Assembly: GCF_028609865.1 (NCBI RefSeq)
Contig: NZ_CP063194.1
Location: 558,001-622,000 of the forward strand
DNA from: Corynebacterium jeddahense
Lineage (GTDB): Bacteria > Actinomycetota > Actinomycetes > Mycobacteriales > Mycobacteriaceae
Direction of reading: 5' to 3'
Length of the DNA stretch: 64,000 bases
In this document: positions 32,947 to 42,550 of the stretch, piece by piece
How the letters are laid out: the number at the start of each line of letters is the position of its first letter
How positions within the stretch are numbered: the first letter of the stretch is position 1
Notes under the pieces: generated by a model
Told to the model about the DNA's origin: nothing
Seen by the model: the letters and a program-made list of their open reading frames with translations, nothing else
Database searches by the model: none
Made by a program: the position numbers and the translations under genes

Positions 32947-33678
32947 ATGACTGCCGCAGACCGCAAAGTAGAACAGGCCGGCGCGCCGATCCAAGGCGAG
33001 GTCCAAGTCCAAGGCGAGGCGCTGAGCCCCGATGCCCTGGTGACCATCACCGGCCGCAACGTCGAGGTGCCCGAGCACTTCCAGGAACGGGTGAACACCA
33101 AGCTGGCGAAGATCGAGAAGCTTGACCCCACGCTCACGTCATTCAACGTCGAGCTCAAGCACGAGCCGAACCCGCGGCGCGAGGCGCAAGCCGAGCGCAT
33201 CCAGATCACCGCCACCGGGTCGGGCCACCTCGCCCGCGCGGAGGCCCGCGAGGAGACGTTCTACGCCGCGCTTGATTCCGCGGTGGACAAGCTCGAGCGT
33301 TCCCTGCGCAAGGTGAAAGCCCGCCGCAACATCGCGATGTCCGGCCACCGCGCGCCGAAGGGCACCGGCGAGCTCGCCGCCCAGATCGAGGCGGACGCGA
33401 AGGCCGAACAGGAGCGCGCCGCGGCGCAGGCGGGCAAGTACGACGTGGACCCGTACGAGGGGCTCGTCGACGACCTCACGCCGGGCCAGATCGTGCGCAC
33501 CAAGGTGCACCCGAACACCCCGCGCAGCGTCGACGACGCGCTCAGCGAGATGGAGCTCGTCGGCCACGATTTCTACCTCTTCGTGGACGAGGAGACGAAC
33601 CGCCCGGCGGTGGTGTACCGCCGCCACGCGTTCGATTACGGCCTGATCGAGCTGGCCCCCGAGGGCGAGATCGACTAG
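32947..33678 (+). CDS. hpf: Long ribosome hibernation-promoting factor
   Basis: A 243-residue long-form HPF that binds the 30S subunit and, via its C-terminal domain, dimerises 70S ribosomes into inactive 100S particles. The N-terminal domain (ITGRNVEVPEHFQERVNTKLAKIEKL in parts, about 38-140) and the C-terminal domain (GQIVRTKVHPNTPRSVDDALSEMELVGHDFYLFVDEETN in parts, about 180-238) are joined by a charged linker. AAGGGAGG stands before the ATG at 32947. TATAGT at 32900-32905 is a good -10. A terminator follows. Confidence 0.95.
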   Translation: MTAADRKVEQAGAPIQGEVQVQGEALSPDALVTITGRNVEVPEHFQERVNTKLAKIEKLDPTLTSFNVELKHEPNPRREAQAERIQITATGSGHLARAEAREETFYAALDSAVDKLERSLRKVKARRNIAMSGHRAPKGTGELAAQIEADAKAEQERAAAQAGKYDVDPYEGLVDDLTPGQIVRTKVHPNTPRSVDDALSEMELVGHDFYLFVDEETNRPAVVYRRHAFDYGLIELAPEGEID

Positions 33679-33693
33679 CCGAAAGCGTCAACG

Positions 33694-33727
33694 CCGCGCG
33701 GCCCCGCAGTCGGGGCCGCGCGGTTTT
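33694..33727 (+). terminator. Intrinsic terminator after hpf
   Basis: A 12-bp perfect GC-rich stem (33694-33705 with 33712-33723), a 6-nt loop and TTTT directly after the stem, 15 bases past the hpf stop. It separates hpf from secA. Confidence 0.9.
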
Positions 33728-33791
33728 CGTCGAGAAGCAATTGCGTCTCGACGTGCCCAGAGGGGGTTGTCTCTCCCGGGGTAGTCGTGCG

Positions 33792-33797
33792 TAGAAT
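33792..33797 (+). promoter_or_regulatory. -10 element of secA
   Basis: TAGAAT, with TTGTCT at 33767-33772 as a possible -35 (19-base spacer). It would give a leader of about 48 bases holding AAAGGA before the GTG. Confidence 0.45.
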
Positions 33798-33851
33798 GGC
33801 AGGTCGTATCATCCTGGCCCTGTCAAACCAGAAGTAAAGGACGTTGCACAC

Positions 33852-36425
33852 GTGTTTGGACTGTCGAAGCTGCTCCGTGCCGGTGAGGGGCGCACCGTCA
33901 AGCGCCTCGCCAAGATCGCCGATGAGGTCATGGCGCTCGACGACGAGTACTCCGCACTGACCGACGAGGAACTCAAGGCCAAGACCGAGGAGTTCAAGCA
34001 GCAGTTGGCGGACGGCGCCACCCTCGACGACATCCTGCTCGACGCGTTCGCCACCGCCCGCGAGGCGTCGTGGCGCGTGCTGGGCCAGAAGCACTTCAAG
34101 GTGCAGATCATGGGCGGCGCGGCCCTGCACTTCGGCAACGTCGCCGAGATGAAGACCGGCGAGGGCAAGACGCTGACGTCGGTGCTGCCCGCCTACCTCA
34201 ACGGCCTGTCCGGCAAGGGTGTGCACGTGGTGACGGTGAACGACTACCTGGCCAAGCGCGACGCCGAGATGATGGGCCGCGTCCACCACTTCCTCGGCCT
34301 CGAGGTCGGCGTGATCCTCTCCGACATGCGCCCGGCGGAGCGCAAGAAGGCCTACGACGCCGACATCACGTACGGCACGAACAACGAGCTCGGCTTCGAC
34401 TACCTGCGCGACAACATGACGCGCTCGCCGGATGACATCGTGCAGCGCGGCCACAACTACGCCATCGTGGACGAGGTTGACTCGATCCTCATCGATGAGG
34501 CCCGTACGCCGCTTATCATCTCCGGCCCGGTGGACGGATCGAGCCAGTTCTACACCGTGTTCGCCCAGCTCGCGCCGCGCATGCGCGAGGGCATCCACTA
34601 CGAGGTGGATCACCGCAAGCGCACCGTCGGCATCACCGAGGAGGGAGTGGAGTTCGTCGAGGACCAGCTGGGCATTGACAACCTGTACGCCCCGGAGCAC
34701 TCGCAGCTCGTGAGCTACCTCAACAACGCCATCAAGGCGAAGGAGCTCTTCGAGCGCGACAAGGACTACATCATCCGCCAGGGCGAGGTGCTCATCGTCG
34801 ACAGCTTCACGGGCCGCGTGCTCCCGGGCCGCCGCTACAACGAGGGCATGCACCAGGCCATCGAGGCCAAGGAAAACGTCGAGATCAAGAACGAGAACCA
34901 GACGCTGGCGACCGTCACGCTGCAGAACTACTTCCGCCTCTACGACAAGCTGTCCGGCATGACCGGTACCGCCGAGACCGAGGCCGCGGAGCTGCACCAG
35001 ATCTACAAGATGGACGTCGTGCAGATCCCGCCGAACAAGCCGAACCAGCGCACCGACCGCGACGACCTCATCTACAAGACGCAGGAGGCCAAGTTCGCGG
35101 CGGTGGCCGAGGACATCGCGGAGCACGTGGAGAAGGGCCAGCCGGTTCTCGTGGGCACGACCTCGGTCGAGCGCTCCGAGTACCTCTCGCAGCTGCTCAC
35201 CCGCAAGGGCGTCGCGCACAACGTGCTCAACGCGAAGCACCACGAGGAGGAGGGCCGCATCATCGCCGAGGCGGGCCTGCCCGGCAAGGTGACGGTGTCC
35301 ACGAACATGGCGGGTCGCGGCACCGACATCGTGCTCGGCGGCAACCCCGAGATCCTCCTCGACGCGAAGCTGCAAACCCAGGGCCTCGACCCGTTCGAGG
35401 ACGAGGAGCGCTACCAGGAGGCGTGGGACGAGCAGCTGCCGCTGGCCAAGGAGCGTTCGCAGCAGCTTGGCGACGAGGTACGCGAAGCGGGCGGCCTCTA
35501 CGTCATCGGCACCGAGCGTCACGAGTCGCGCCGCATCGACAACCAGCTGCGCGGCCGCTCCGGACGCCAGGGCGACCCGGGCGAGTCCCGCTTCTACCTC
35601 TCCATGCGCGATGAGCTCATGGTGCGCTTCGTCGGCCAGTCGATGGAGAACATGATGAACCGCCTCAACGTGCCGGACGACGTGCCGATCGAGGCGAAAA
35701 TGGTCTCCAACGCCATCAAGGGCGCGCAGTCCCAGGTGGAGAACCAGAACTTCGAGATGCGCAAGAACGTGCTCAAGTACGACGAGGTGCTCAACGAGCA
35801 GCGCAAGGTCGTCTACGGCGAGCGCCAGGAGATTCTCGCCTCGAAGGACATCGCGGGCCAGGTGCGCCGCATGATCGCGGACACGATCAGCGCGTACGTC
35901 GACGGGGCGACCGCTGAGGGCTACGTCGAGGACTGGGACCTCGACGAGCTGTGGAACGCCCTCGACTCCCTCTACGGCCCCTCCGTGAGCGCGCAGGAGC
36001 TTATCGACGGCGACGCCTACGGCCGCCCCGGTGAGCTCACCGCAGCGCAGCTGCGCCAGGCGCTTGTCGACGACGCGAACGCGCAATACGACCAGCTCGA
36101 GGAGGGCGTCGTTTCCATCGGCGGCGAGGCCCAGATGCGCAACCTCGAGCGCATGGTGATCCTGCCGATCATCGACACGAAGTGGCGCGAGCACCTCTAC
36201 GAGATGGACTACCTCAAGGAGGGCATCGGCCTGCGCGCCATGGCGCAGCGCGACCCGCTGGTGGAGTACCAGAAGGAGGGCGGCGAGATGTTCAACGCGA
36301 TGAACGAGGCCGTCCAGGAGGAGACCGTGCGCCAGCTCTTCGCCATGCGCAAGCAGTTTGTGCAGCAGACCGAGGACGCCGCCGCAGGCTCCGCGCCCGC
36401 CGAGGGCGGCTCCACGGTGATCTAG
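33852..36425 (+). CDS. secA: Preprotein translocase ATPase SecA (SecA1)
   Basis: An 857-residue motor for Sec-dependent export, peripheral on the membrane with SecYEG. It has the Walker [10 protein letters not shown], the [15 protein letters not shown] strand, [20 protein letters not shown], the preprotein-binding domain, [38 protein letters not shown] and the helical scaffold ending at about 830. The C-terminal zinc finger used for SecB binding is absent, as in other actinobacteria. The GTG at 33852 has AAAGGA eleven bases upstream. The gene is complete and of normal length. Confidence 0.98.
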   Translation: MFGLSKLLRAGEGRTVKRLAKIADEVMALDDEYSALTDEELKAKTEEFKQQLADGATLDDILLDAFATAREASWRVLGQKHFKVQIMGGAALHFGNVAEMKTGEGKTLTSVLPAYLNGLSGKGVHVVTVNDYLAKRDAEMMGRVHHFLGLEVGVILSDMRPAERKKAYDADITYGTNNELGFDYLRDNMTRSPDDIVQRGHNYAIVDEVDSILIDEARTPLIISGPVDGSSQFYTVFAQLAPRMREGIHYEVDHRKRTVGITEEGVEFVEDQLGIDNLYAPEHSQLVSYLNNAIKAKELFERDKDYIIRQGEVLIVDSFTGRVLPGRRYNEGMHQAIEAKENVEIKNENQTLATVTLQNYFRLYDKLSGMTGTAETEAAELHQIYKMDVVQIPPNKPNQRTDRDDLIYKTQEAKFAAVAEDIAEHVEKGQPVLVGTTSVERSEYLSQLLTRKGVAHNVLNAKHHEEEGRIIAEAGLPGKVTVSTNMAGRGTDIVLGGNPEILLDAKLQTQGLDPFEDEERYQEAWDEQLPLAKERSQQLGDEVREAGGLYVIGTERHESRRIDNQLRGRSGRQGDPGESRFYLSMRDELMVRFVGQSMENMMNRLNVPDDVPIEAKMVSNAIKGAQSQVENQNFEMRKNVLKYDEVLNEQRKVVYGERQEILASKDIAGQVRRMIADTISAYVDGATAEGYVEDWDLDELWNALDSLYGPSVSAQELIDGDAYGRPGELTAAQLRQALVDDANAQYDQLEEGVVSIGGEAQMRNLERMVILPIIDTKWREHLYEMDYLKEGIGLRAMAQRDPLVEYQKEGGEMFNAMNEAVQEETVRQLFAMRKQFVQQTEDAAAGSAPAEGGSTVI

Positions 36426-36444
36426 CCGCGCCCCGGCGCCTCGG

Positions 36445-36873
36445 TCAGAGCACCTTGAACGAGACGAGCTTGGCGCCGTCGACCTTCGCCGCGTAGGCGA
36501 GCCGGCGGCCCGCGCCGGTGTCGACGGTGCCGAAGTATTCGCCGCCCTCGCGGGCGTGGCAGGTGACAACGCGCACCGGCTGCGGCGCGGGGGCGGCGGC
36601 GCGTTTGCGCGCCCTGATGTGGGCGCGCACGGCCGGCGCGAACCGGGCGAGCATCGGGGACGCGACGCCGTGTGCGCCGAAGGCGGCGTCGAGGGCCTCG
36701 CGCACGACGGGGTTCACCGGCGGCGGCTCGGGCGCGGAGCGCGTCGCCGGCGGGGGCTTCTGTGGCTGTGCCTGTGCCTGTGGCTGTGGTGGCGGCGCAG
36801 GCAGCGCGCGAGTGGGGGCCTGGGCGGGCACGAGGACCTGGACGTGCCGTTGGCCGGGAGCGGTGTAGTACAT
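36445..36873 (-). CDS. Rv3235-family protein
   Basis: A 142-residue protein with a Pro/Gln-rich first half (residues 20-52, with repeats of QAQPQ type) and a conserved second half (REALDAAFGAHGVASPMLARF, RVVTCHAREGGEYFGTVD, GRRLAYAAKVDGAKLVSFKVL in parts) that resembles the Rv3235 family near secA in mycobacteria. The function is unknown; no signal peptide or membrane segment. The ATG at 36873 has GGAGGAGA upstream. It is convergent with secA, 19 bases apart. Confidence 0.7.
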   Translation of the reverse strand: MYYTAPGQRHVQVLVPAQAPTRALPAPPPQPQAQAQPQKPPPATRSAPEPPPVNPVVREALDAAFGAHGVASPMLARFAPAVRAHIRARKRAAAPAPQPVRVVTCHAREGGEYFGTVDTGAGRRLAYAAKVDGAKLVSFKVL

Positions 36874-36994
36874 GGTGTCTCCTCCGTTGGCTGGTGGCCG
36901 CGCGCGGAAAGTCGCGTGCGGCCGGTTCGGGGAGGGGGCGGGCGCTGTGCTGGGTGGGTATCATTGTCCCCGTTCACTGCCGCCCGAGTAAAGG

Positions 36995-37010
36995 GTGTGC
37001 ACACTAAAGT
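36995..37010 (+). promoter_or_regulatory. GTGTGCACAC palindrome next to a TAAAGT -10
   Basis: A perfect 10-bp palindrome at 36995-37004 directly abuts TAAAGT at 37005-37010, upstream of the HAD-like gene. The arrangement suits an operator overlapping a promoter. The half-site resembles GlxR-type TGTG/CACA, but the spacing is too short for the usual GlxR site. Confidence 0.35.
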
Positions 37011-37035
37011 ACGCAACCAACGAAAGCGGGGACCC

Positions 37036-37449
37036 GTGCAGGGCTTGATCATCGACTACGCAGGTGTGCTGGACATGAGCGACGAGGACGAGCGCCGCTG
37101 GCGGGCCCTGATCGAGGCAGTCAAGGCGAAGGACGTCCCGGTGGCCATCCTCTCGAACGAGGACGGCGACGGCGCGGCCGCGGAGAAGATCCGTGAGTGG
37201 GAGTTTAACGGCACCGTCGACGCGGTCGTGCTCTCCGGCGAGATCGGGGCGGAAAAGCCCGAGCGCGCGGCGTTCCAGGCCGCGGCGGACGCGCTCGACG
37301 AGGAGCTGAATAACTGCGTCATGGTGGACGACGACATCATGAACATCCGCGCCGCCGTCGAGTATGGGATGATCGGCATCCTCCACACCGCCGTCGACCG
37401 CACGGCGGTGGAGATCCAGTCCATCTTCGGCATCGAGGGCGAGTTCTAG
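37036..37449 (+). CDS. Small HAD-superfamily protein without cap domain
   Basis: A 137-residue HAD-like protein. Motif I is IIDYAGVLDM (first Asp present, second replaced by Gly as in some HAD-IA enzymes), motif II VAILSNEDGDG, motif III lysine in GAEKPERAAF, and motif IV MVDDDIMNIRAAVEYGM. The cap domain is missing, so the substrate is unknown. The GTG at 37036 follows AGCGGGGA. The gene overlaps the next by one base (TAGTG). Confidence 0.8.
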   Translation: MQGLIIDYAGVLDMSDEDERRWRALIEAVKAKDVPVAILSNEDGDGAAAEKIREWEFNGTVDAVVLSGEIGAEKPERAAFQAAADALDEELNNCVMVDDDIMNIRAAVEYGMIGILHTAVDRTAVEIQSIFGIEGEF

Positions 37450-37943
37450 TGCGCGTCTACATCCCCGCGACGTTTTCCATGCTCGCTTCGTTGCAGGACA
37501 ACGGGCTCATCCACGCCCGCAACGGCTGGGCGTTCGCCGCGACCAGTGCGCTGCACGACTTCTTCACCTCGGGCGACGAGGAGGAGATTGAGGCGGTGGC
37601 GTTCGACGACGCCGCGCTCGCGTCGATACGCCTGCTCGCGATCGGGGACGAGGAGCGCTTCCCGCACCGCCGCGTGGTCATTTCCGCGGACGTGGAGGCC
37701 ACGGAGGACCCCGAGATGGGCGAGTCCGTGGTGAAGCTCGCGGGCCCGGTGGAGCTCGAGCAGGTCGCGGCGATCCACGTGGACATCGAGGAGGCCGAGG
37801 AGGCGACCGCGAAGGCTATCGTGGTGGTGGACGCGGCGGACCTCGGCGACGAGGACGCGGAGCTGGCCGTGGGCGACGCCCAGGACAACTACATGGCGTT
37901 CTACGACCCGAGCGAGCTAGCGTTCCTCGTCGAGCTGCTTTAG
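37449..37943 (+). CDS. DUF6912-type conserved protein
   Basis: A 164-residue acidic protein of unknown function. The opening RVYIPATFSMLASLQDNGLI (20 residues), then NGWAFAATSALHDFF, and the ending NYMAFYDPSELAFLVELL match a conserved actinobacterial family (DUF6912, by memory). The GTG start shares a base with the HAD gene stop. Its last 27 bases overlap the convergent rsgA gene. Confidence 0.7.
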   Translation: MRVYIPATFSMLASLQDNGLIHARNGWAFAATSALHDFFTSGDEEEIEAVAFDDAALASIRLLAIGDEERFPHRRVVISADVEATEDPEMGESVVKLAGPVELEQVAAIHVDIEEAEEATAKAIVVVDAADLGDEDAELAVGDAQDNYMAFYDPSELAFLVELL

Positions 37944-38942
37944 CTCCCACTCGTTGTTCGAGTGCAGCGCCTCGAGCAACCCGCGCACCGCGCGCGAGCG
38001 GCGGCCGACCGGGGAGTCCGGGTCGAGGTCGTCCCACGCGCACTCCGGGTCGGCGGGCGGGCCGAGGTGCGTGCAGCCGCGCGGGCAGCGCTCGGCCGCC
38101 TCGGCGAGGTCCGGGAACACGCCGACGATCTCGTCGGGGGAGACGTGCGCGAGGCCGAACGAGCGGATGCCGGGCGTGTCGATGATCCAGCCGCCGCCCG
38201 GCACCTCGAACGCCACCGACTGCGTCGAGGTGTGGCGGCCCTTGCCCACGCCGGACACGGCGCCGGTCTCGCGCTGTGCGTCCGGGACGATGCGGTTGAC
38301 CAGGGTGGACTTGCCCACCCCGGAGTGGCCGATGAGCGCGGAGACGCGCCCCGCGATGAGCGCGCGCAGCGCCTCGACGCCGTCCTCGACGCCGGTGCGC
38401 AAGACCTCCACGCCCATGTCCGCGAGCTCGCGCTCGAAGTCGGACGGGTCGGCGAGGTCCGACTTGGTCACGCACACCACGGGTGTGACGCCGCCGACGA
38501 ACGCGGCGATGAGCGCGCGTTCGACGAACCCGGTGCGCGGCGGCGGGTCGGCGGCCGCGACGACGATGAGCAGCAGCTGCGCGTTGGCCACGATGATGCG
38601 CTCGAACGGGTCCGTGTCGTCCGCCGTGCGCCGCAGGACCGATGTCCGCTCCTCGCGTTTGACGATGCGGGCGAGCGTGTCCTTGCCGCCGGAGGTGTCG
38701 CCGACGACGCCGACGCGGTCGCCGACCTCGATTGACGTGCGTTTGAGCTCCCGCGCCCGGGTGCACTGCACCCGCGGGCCCGAGTCCAAGACGACGCCCC
38801 AGCGGCCTCGGTCCTTGGCCACGACGAGGCCGAACTCGGCGTCGTCGTGCGAGGGGCGGTTCTTCGACCGGGGGCGCGACCCCTTGCCGGGGCGGATGCG
38901 GACGTCCGACTCGTCGTAGTCGGCAAAGCTGCGCCCCGCCAT
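37917..38942 (-). CDS. rsgA: Ribosome small subunit GTPase RsgA
   Basis: A 341-residue circularly permuted GTPase that assists late 30S maturation. An N-terminal OB fold (about 45-105) is followed by G4 (VTKSDLAD), the P-loop GHSGVGKSTLVN, the G2 region GKGRHTSTQS and G3 DTPGIRSFGL; a C-terminal zinc knuckle contains CPRGCTHLGPP and EC. The N-terminus is basic (GKGSRPRSKNRPS). The start ATG overlaps the aroA stop by one base (TAATG), so the genes are coupled. Its 3' end overlaps the convergent DUF6912 gene by 27 bases. Confidence 0.95.
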   Translation of the reverse strand: MAGRSFADYDESDVRIRPGKGSRPRSKNRPSHDDAEFGLVVAKDRGRWGVVLDSGPRVQCTRARELKRTSIEVGDRVGVVGDTSGGKDTLARIVKREERTSVLRRTADDTDPFERIIVANAQLLLIVVAAADPPPRTGFVERALIAAFVGGVTPVVCVTKSDLADPSDFERELADMGVEVLRTGVEDGVEALRALIAGRVSALIGHSGVGKSTLVNRIVPDAQRETGAVSGVGKGRHTSTQSVAFEVPGGGWIIDTPGIRSFGLAHVSPDEIVGVFPDLAEAAERCPRGCTHLGPPADPECAWDDLDPDSPVGRRSRAVRGLLEALHSNNEWELKQLDEER

Positions 38943-40222
38943 TACTGCGACACCGTGGACACCATGGCCGTCCACATCCGGTCGAACCCGGGGAGTGTCT
39001 TCGCCGTGGTGGCGATGTTTTCCACCTCGACGCCCTCGGTGACCAGGCCGACGATGGCGCCGGCGGTGGCCATGCGGTGGTCGTCGTGGCTGTGCCACAC
39101 CCCGCCGCGCAGCGCCGCGGGGCGGATGCGCAGGCCGTCGGGCAGCTCCTCGCAGTCGCCGCCGAGCGCGTTGATTTCGCGGGTCAGCGCGGCGAGGCGG
39201 TCCGTCTCGTGGCCGCGCAGGTGGGCGATGCCGACGAGCTCGCTCGGCGTGGAGGCGCAGGCGGCGAGCGCCGCGATGGTGGGGGCGAGCTCGCCGATGT
39301 CGCTCATGTCCACCCGGATGCCGGTGAGGCGGCCCGGCTGCGGCCCGCGCACGCACATGGTGTTGGAGGCGCCCTCGGCCTCGAGCTCCACGTCGCAGCC
39401 CATCCGGTCGAGGATCGATTGCATCGTCGCGCCCGGCTGCACGCTGAGCACCGGCCAGTGCGGGATGCGCACGCACCCGCCCGTGACCGCCGCGGCCGCG
39501 AGGAACGGCGCGGCGTTCGACAGGTCCGGCTCGATCTCCCAGTGCGTGCCGCGGATCTCCTGGGGGGCGACCGACCACGAGTTGATCGTGGCGTCGACCT
39601 CGACCCCGGCGTCGCGCAGCATCTCCACCGTCATCTCAATGTGGGGCATGGACGGCAGCGTCGCCCCTGTGTGGCGCACCTGCACGCCGCGCTCGAAGCG
39701 CGCCGCGGCGAGCAGCAGGCCGGAGACGAACTGGGAGGACGCGGAGGCGTCGATCTCCACCGGCCCGCCGTCGGCGCGCCCGGTGCCGTGGACGGTAAAC
39801 GGCAGCGTCTCGCCCGCCACGGACACCCCGAGGGTGCGCAGGGCGTCCAGGATCGTGGACATGGGGCGGTTGCGCGCGTGCGGGTCGCCGTCGAAAAGCA
39901 CGGCCCCCTCGGCGAAGGCCGCGACCGGCGGCACGAAGCGCATGACGGTGCCGGCGAGGCCGCAGTCGACGGTCGCGCCGTGGAGCGCGCCCGGGGTGAC
40001 GCGGATCGTCTCCCCGTCGCGCTCGATGCCGGCACCCATGGAGGCGAGCGCCGCCTCCATGAGGTCGGTGTCGCGCGAGCGCAGCGCGCCCGTGATCGTC
40101 GACGGGCCGGAGGCCAGCGCGGAGAGGACGTACGCGCGGTTCGTCATGGATTTGGACCCCGGCACCGCCTGGGTGTGGGTGATCGGGGCCGGATGGTACG
40201 GCGCGGGCCACAGTTCGCTCAT
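38942..40222 (-). CDS. aroA: EPSP synthase
   Basis: A 426-residue 3-phosphoshikimate 1-carboxyvinyltransferase of the shikimate pathway. PEP and shikimate-phosphate binding residues lie in [17 protein letters not shown]; other motifs are [36 protein letters not shown], the RGHETDRL loop and [18 protein letters not shown] on the minus strand (40230-40235) ends seven bases before the ATG at 40222. It is divergent from the SRAP gene across only 21 bases. Confidence 0.97.
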   Translation of the reverse strand: MSELWPAPYHPAPITHTQAVPGSKSMTNRAYVLSALASGPSTITGALRSRDTDLMEAALASMGAGIERDGETIRVTPGALHGATVDCGLAGTVMRFVPPVAAFAEGAVLFDGDPHARNRPMSTILDALRTLGVSVAGETLPFTVHGTGRADGGPVEIDASASSQFVSGLLLAAARFERGVQVRHTGATLPSMPHIEMTVEMLRDAGVEVDATINSWSVAPQEIRGTHWEIEPDLSNAAPFLAAAAVTGGCVRIPHWPVLSVQPGATMQSILDRMGCDVELEAEGASNTMCVRGPQPGRLTGIRVDMSDIGELAPTIAALAACASTPSELVGIAHLRGHETDRLAALTREINALGGDCEELPDGLRIRPAALRGGVWHSHDDHRMATAGAIVGLVTEGVEVENIATTAKTLPGFDRMWTAMVSTVSQ

Positions 40223-40229
40223 GGAGGCA

Positions 40230-40237
40230 ATAATAAT
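40230..40237. promoter_or_regulatory. Face-to-face overlapping -10 elements of aroA and the SRAP gene
   Basis: The 21-bp gap 40223-40243 holds TATTAT for aroA (minus, 40230-40235; 7 nt to ATG) and AATAAT for the SRAP gene (plus, 40232-40237; 6 nt to ATG). The two hexamers share four base pairs, so one polymerase should exclude the other, and both messages would be leaderless. Confidence 0.55.
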
Positions 40238-40243
40238 GGAGCC

Positions 40244-40918
40244 ATGTGTGGACGATTCGTGCTTTTCACTTCCGGTGACGACCTGCTCGCCGAGGTCGGC
40301 TCCTTGCCCGGCGTCGCCGCGGTCGAGGCGCCGGACGGCACCCCGCCGCCGCGCTACAACATCGCGCCGACGCAGCAGGTGCCGCTCATCAGGATCGAGG
40401 GGGAGCAGGCGCGTATCGACGCCGCCCGGTGGGGCCTCCTGCCCTCCTGGAAGAAGGACGACTCGGGCCCGCCGCTGTTCAACGCGCGCGGCGAGACCGT
40501 GGCGGAGAAGCCCTCGTTCCGCAGCGCGTTCAAGGCGCGGCGTGGGCTCATGGTGCTCGACGGCTACTACGAGTGGCAGCAGCGCGAGTCCGGCAAGCAG
40601 CCGTACTTCGTGCGCGCGGACGAGGGGATGCTCTACGCCGCCGCGCTGTGGGAGACGGGGTGCGACCGCGTCTCCGCGACCATGGTGACCACCGAGGCCG
40701 CCGAGAACATGGCGTGGCTACACCACCGCCTCCCGCTCTTCCTCCTGCCCGACGAGGTGCGGCAGTGGGTCGACGGCTCCCCGGAGGAGGCGCTCGAGCT
40801 CGTGCACCCGTCGCGGGTGGCGCAGCGGCTCGTGTGGAACGAGGCGGCGCAGGAAGTTGGCGGCGTGCGCAACGACTACGCCGAGCTCATGGGAGACGCT
40901 GTGGGAATGGGACGCTAG
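40244..40918 (+). CDS. SOS response-associated peptidase (SRAP/HMCES/YedK family)
   Basis: A 224-residue SRAP protein that covalently traps abasic sites in single-stranded DNA through its N-terminal cysteine. Cys2 is directly after the initiator (MCGRF), which fixes the start at 40244. The other active-site residues are seen in FNARGET, the glutamate of GYYEWQQ and the histidine of [24 protein letters not shown] and WGLLPSW are family marks. Its last four bases overlap the convergent ybaK stop. Confidence 0.93.
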   Translation: MCGRFVLFTSGDDLLAEVGSLPGVAAVEAPDGTPPPRYNIAPTQQVPLIRIEGEQARIDAARWGLLPSWKKDDSGPPLFNARGETVAEKPSFRSAFKARRGLMVLDGYYEWQQRESGKQPYFVRADEGMLYAAALWETGCDRVSATMVTTEAAENMAWLHHRLPLFLLPDEVRQWVDGSPEEALELVHPSRVAQRLVWNEAAQEVGGVRNDYAELMGDAVGMGR

Positions 40919-41379
40919 GGCGCGCTGATCTCGGCGAACTGCGCTCCCGCCAGGCTGGCGAGGTCGCCGGGCGCGAGCCGGAGCGAGAGCCCCCGCTGGC
41001 CGGCCGAGACGGTGACGGCGGGCAGGTCGGCCACGGAGGCGTCGATAAGCGTGGGCAGCTGCTGAAGGGTGCCGAGCGGCGAGATGCCGCCGACGACGTA
41101 GCCGGTGGCGCGCTGGGCCTTGGCGGGGTCCGCCATCTCGGCGCGCTTCCAGCCGAGCGCCTTCGCCGCCGCCTTGAGGGAGAGGTGGCCCGCGACGGGC
41201 ACGCAGCACACGGCGAGGTCGCGCTCGTGCGCGATGACCAGCGTCTTGAGCACCGCGGCTGGGTCGAGTCCGAGCTCCGTGGCGGAATGCTCGCCAAAGT
41301 GGTCCTGGCTGGGGGCGTAGGTGAGTACCTCGTGGGGCACGCCCTGGGCGGCGGTGAGTGCGCGGGTTTTGTCGGCCAT
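40915..41379 (-). CDS. ybaK: YbaK-type Cys-tRNA(Pro) deacylase
   Basis: A 154-residue trans-editing enzyme of the YbaK/EbsC family that hydrolyses mischarged Cys-tRNA(Pro). It has the conserved lysine in [39 protein letters not shown] (in parts) and the GGISPLG loop. TACCCT on the minus strand (41386-41391) ends six bases before the ATG at 41379. It is divergent from sigH, with the two -10 elements about 20 bases apart. Confidence 0.92.
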   Translation of the reverse strand: MADKTRALTAAQGVPHEVLTYAPSQDHFGEHSATELGLDPAAVLKTLVIAHERDLAVCCVPVAGHLSLKAAAKALGWKRAEMADPAKAQRATGYVVGGISPLGTLQQLPTLIDASVADLPAVTVSAGQRGLSLRLAPGDLASLAGAQFAEISAP

Positions 41380-41411
41380 GGGGACAGGGTAGCGGGGTGG
41401 TGGTGTGGCCC

Positions 41412-41417
41412 TACAAT
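41412..41417 (+). promoter_or_regulatory. -10 element of sigH (leaderless)
   Basis: TACAAT ends seven bases before ATG 41425. The in-frame ATG at 41416 overlaps this hexamer and is therefore an unlikely start. Confidence 0.6.
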
Positions 41418-41424
41418 GGCTGCC

Positions 41425-42084
41425 ATGCCCGAAACCGAGCTCGACCCCGCCGACGCAGGCGCCGACCTGAAGTCGCGCTTCACCGAGGAAGCGATGCCAC
41501 TGCTGGACCAGCTGTACGGCGGAGCGCTGCGCATGACCCGCAACCCGCAGGACGCCGAGGACCTCGTGCAGGAGACCTATTTAAAGGCGTACAAGGCGTT
41601 CGACAGCTTCAAGCCGGGGACCAACCTCAAGGCGTGGCTGTACCGGATTATGACGAACACGTACATCAACAACTACCGCAAGAAGCAGCGCCGCCCGCTG
41701 GTGACCTCCGCGGACGAGGTGACGGACAGCCAGCTGTACACGTCGAGCTCGCACGATTCCACCGGCCTCGAATCCGCCGAGGTGGAGGCGCTGAAGTCCA
41801 TGCCGAACTCGCAGATCTCGGACGCGCTCAACGCGCTCAACGAGGACTACCGCATGGTGGTGTACTACGCCGACGTGGAGGGCCTGTCGTACAAGGAAAT
41901 CGCCGACGTCATGGACATTCCCATGGGCACGGTGATGAGCCGGCTGCACCGGGGAAGAAAGCAACTGCGGGAGATGTTGAAGGACGTGGCACACGAACGG
42001 GGCATCGGCCTCGACCACGCCGACGGGGCAGCCGCTGCGGCGGCGAAACCGGAGGCTACAACGCAGGACGCGAAGGAGAAGTAA
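41425..42084 (+). CDS. sigH: ECF sigma factor SigH (SigR family)
   Basis: A 219-residue redox and heat-stress sigma factor. Region 2 covers about 15-90 ([58 protein letters not shown] in parts). Region 4 covers about 120-190 ([45 protein letters not shown] in parts). In C. glutamicum, SigH directs thioredoxin, mycothiol and chaperone genes and is held by RshA. The rshA start overlaps the stop codon. The visible promoter is a housekeeping-type -10; I see no clear GGAAT/GTT autoregulatory site. Confidence 0.96.
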   Translation: MPETELDPADAGADLKSRFTEEAMPLLDQLYGGALRMTRNPQDAEDLVQETYLKAYKAFDSFKPGTNLKAWLYRIMTNTYINNYRKKQRRPLVTSADEVTDSQLYTSSSHDSTGLESAEVEALKSMPNSQISDALNALNEDYRMVVYYADVEGLSYKEIADVMDIPMGTVMSRLHRGRKQLREMLKDVAHERGIGLDHADGAAAAAAKPEATTQDAKEK

Positions 42085-42407
42085 TGTCCGCTGGACACGA
42101 CCACCCGGGCGGCCACGGTTGCGCCGATACGCACCGCCTGTTGTGCGAGCTTTTCAACCCGGAGACCCCGGCGCAGCGCCGCGCGGAGATTAAGGAGGAC
42201 ATCGCCTCCTGCCCCGAATGCTTAGCGGTCGCGCAGTCGGAGAGCGACGTGCGCGCGATCGTGCGCGACTGCTGCGCATCGACCCGGGCGCCGGAGCCGC
42301 TGCGCCAGCGCATCATCACCTCGATCAGCTCCACCACCGTCTCCTACGCGGATGCGTCCGCGCAGACGACCTATACGGAGACGGTGACGCGGGTGCGTTA
42401 CCAGTAG
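42084..42407 (+). CDS. rshA: Anti-sigma factor RshA with altered zinc motif
   Basis: A 107-residue RsrA-like redox anti-sigma factor that releases SigH when its thiols are oxidised. Zinc-binding anti-sigma proteins carry H-x3-C-x2-C. Here the cysteines are C43 and C46 (SCPEC), but the position of the histidine is Asp39 (KEDIASC). Further cysteines are C13, C21 and a CC pair near 64; histidines 5, 7, 11 and 17 precede. The ATG overlaps the sigH stop by one base, with AAGGAG upstream. A terminator follows 21 bases on. Confidence 0.88.
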   Translation: MSAGHDHPGGHGCADTHRLLCELFNPETPAQRRAEIKEDIASCPECLAVAQSESDVRAIVRDCCASTRAPEPLRQRIITSISSTTVSYADASAQTTYTETVTRVRYQ

Positions 42408-42428
42408 CGTTCGCCACCGCCCGCCCCG

Positions 42429-42455
42429 CCCGCACCACGCCCGGTGCGGGCTTTT
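42429..42455 (+). terminator. Intrinsic terminator after sigH-rshA
   Basis: CCCGCACC (42429-42436) pairs with GGTGCGGG (42443-42450), followed by CTTTTTG. A clean rho-independent terminator. Confidence 0.9.
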
Positions 42456-42550
42456 TGCTGCCCGAAACGGGCCTGCAGCGCCGCGTTTGTCGACGCGTTC
42501 CGCGACGGGCGGCGAGCGGGGGTAATTTGCGGGGGTAGAGGGGGTTGACG

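Noticed and set aside
33675..36569. 964-codon minus-strand frame over secA
   Set aside because: Antisense shadow of secA with no recognisable domain and no ribosome-binding site.
41410..41427. ATG 41416 as the sigH start
   Set aside because: It overlaps the TACAAT -10 element; ATG 41425 fits the leaderless pattern.
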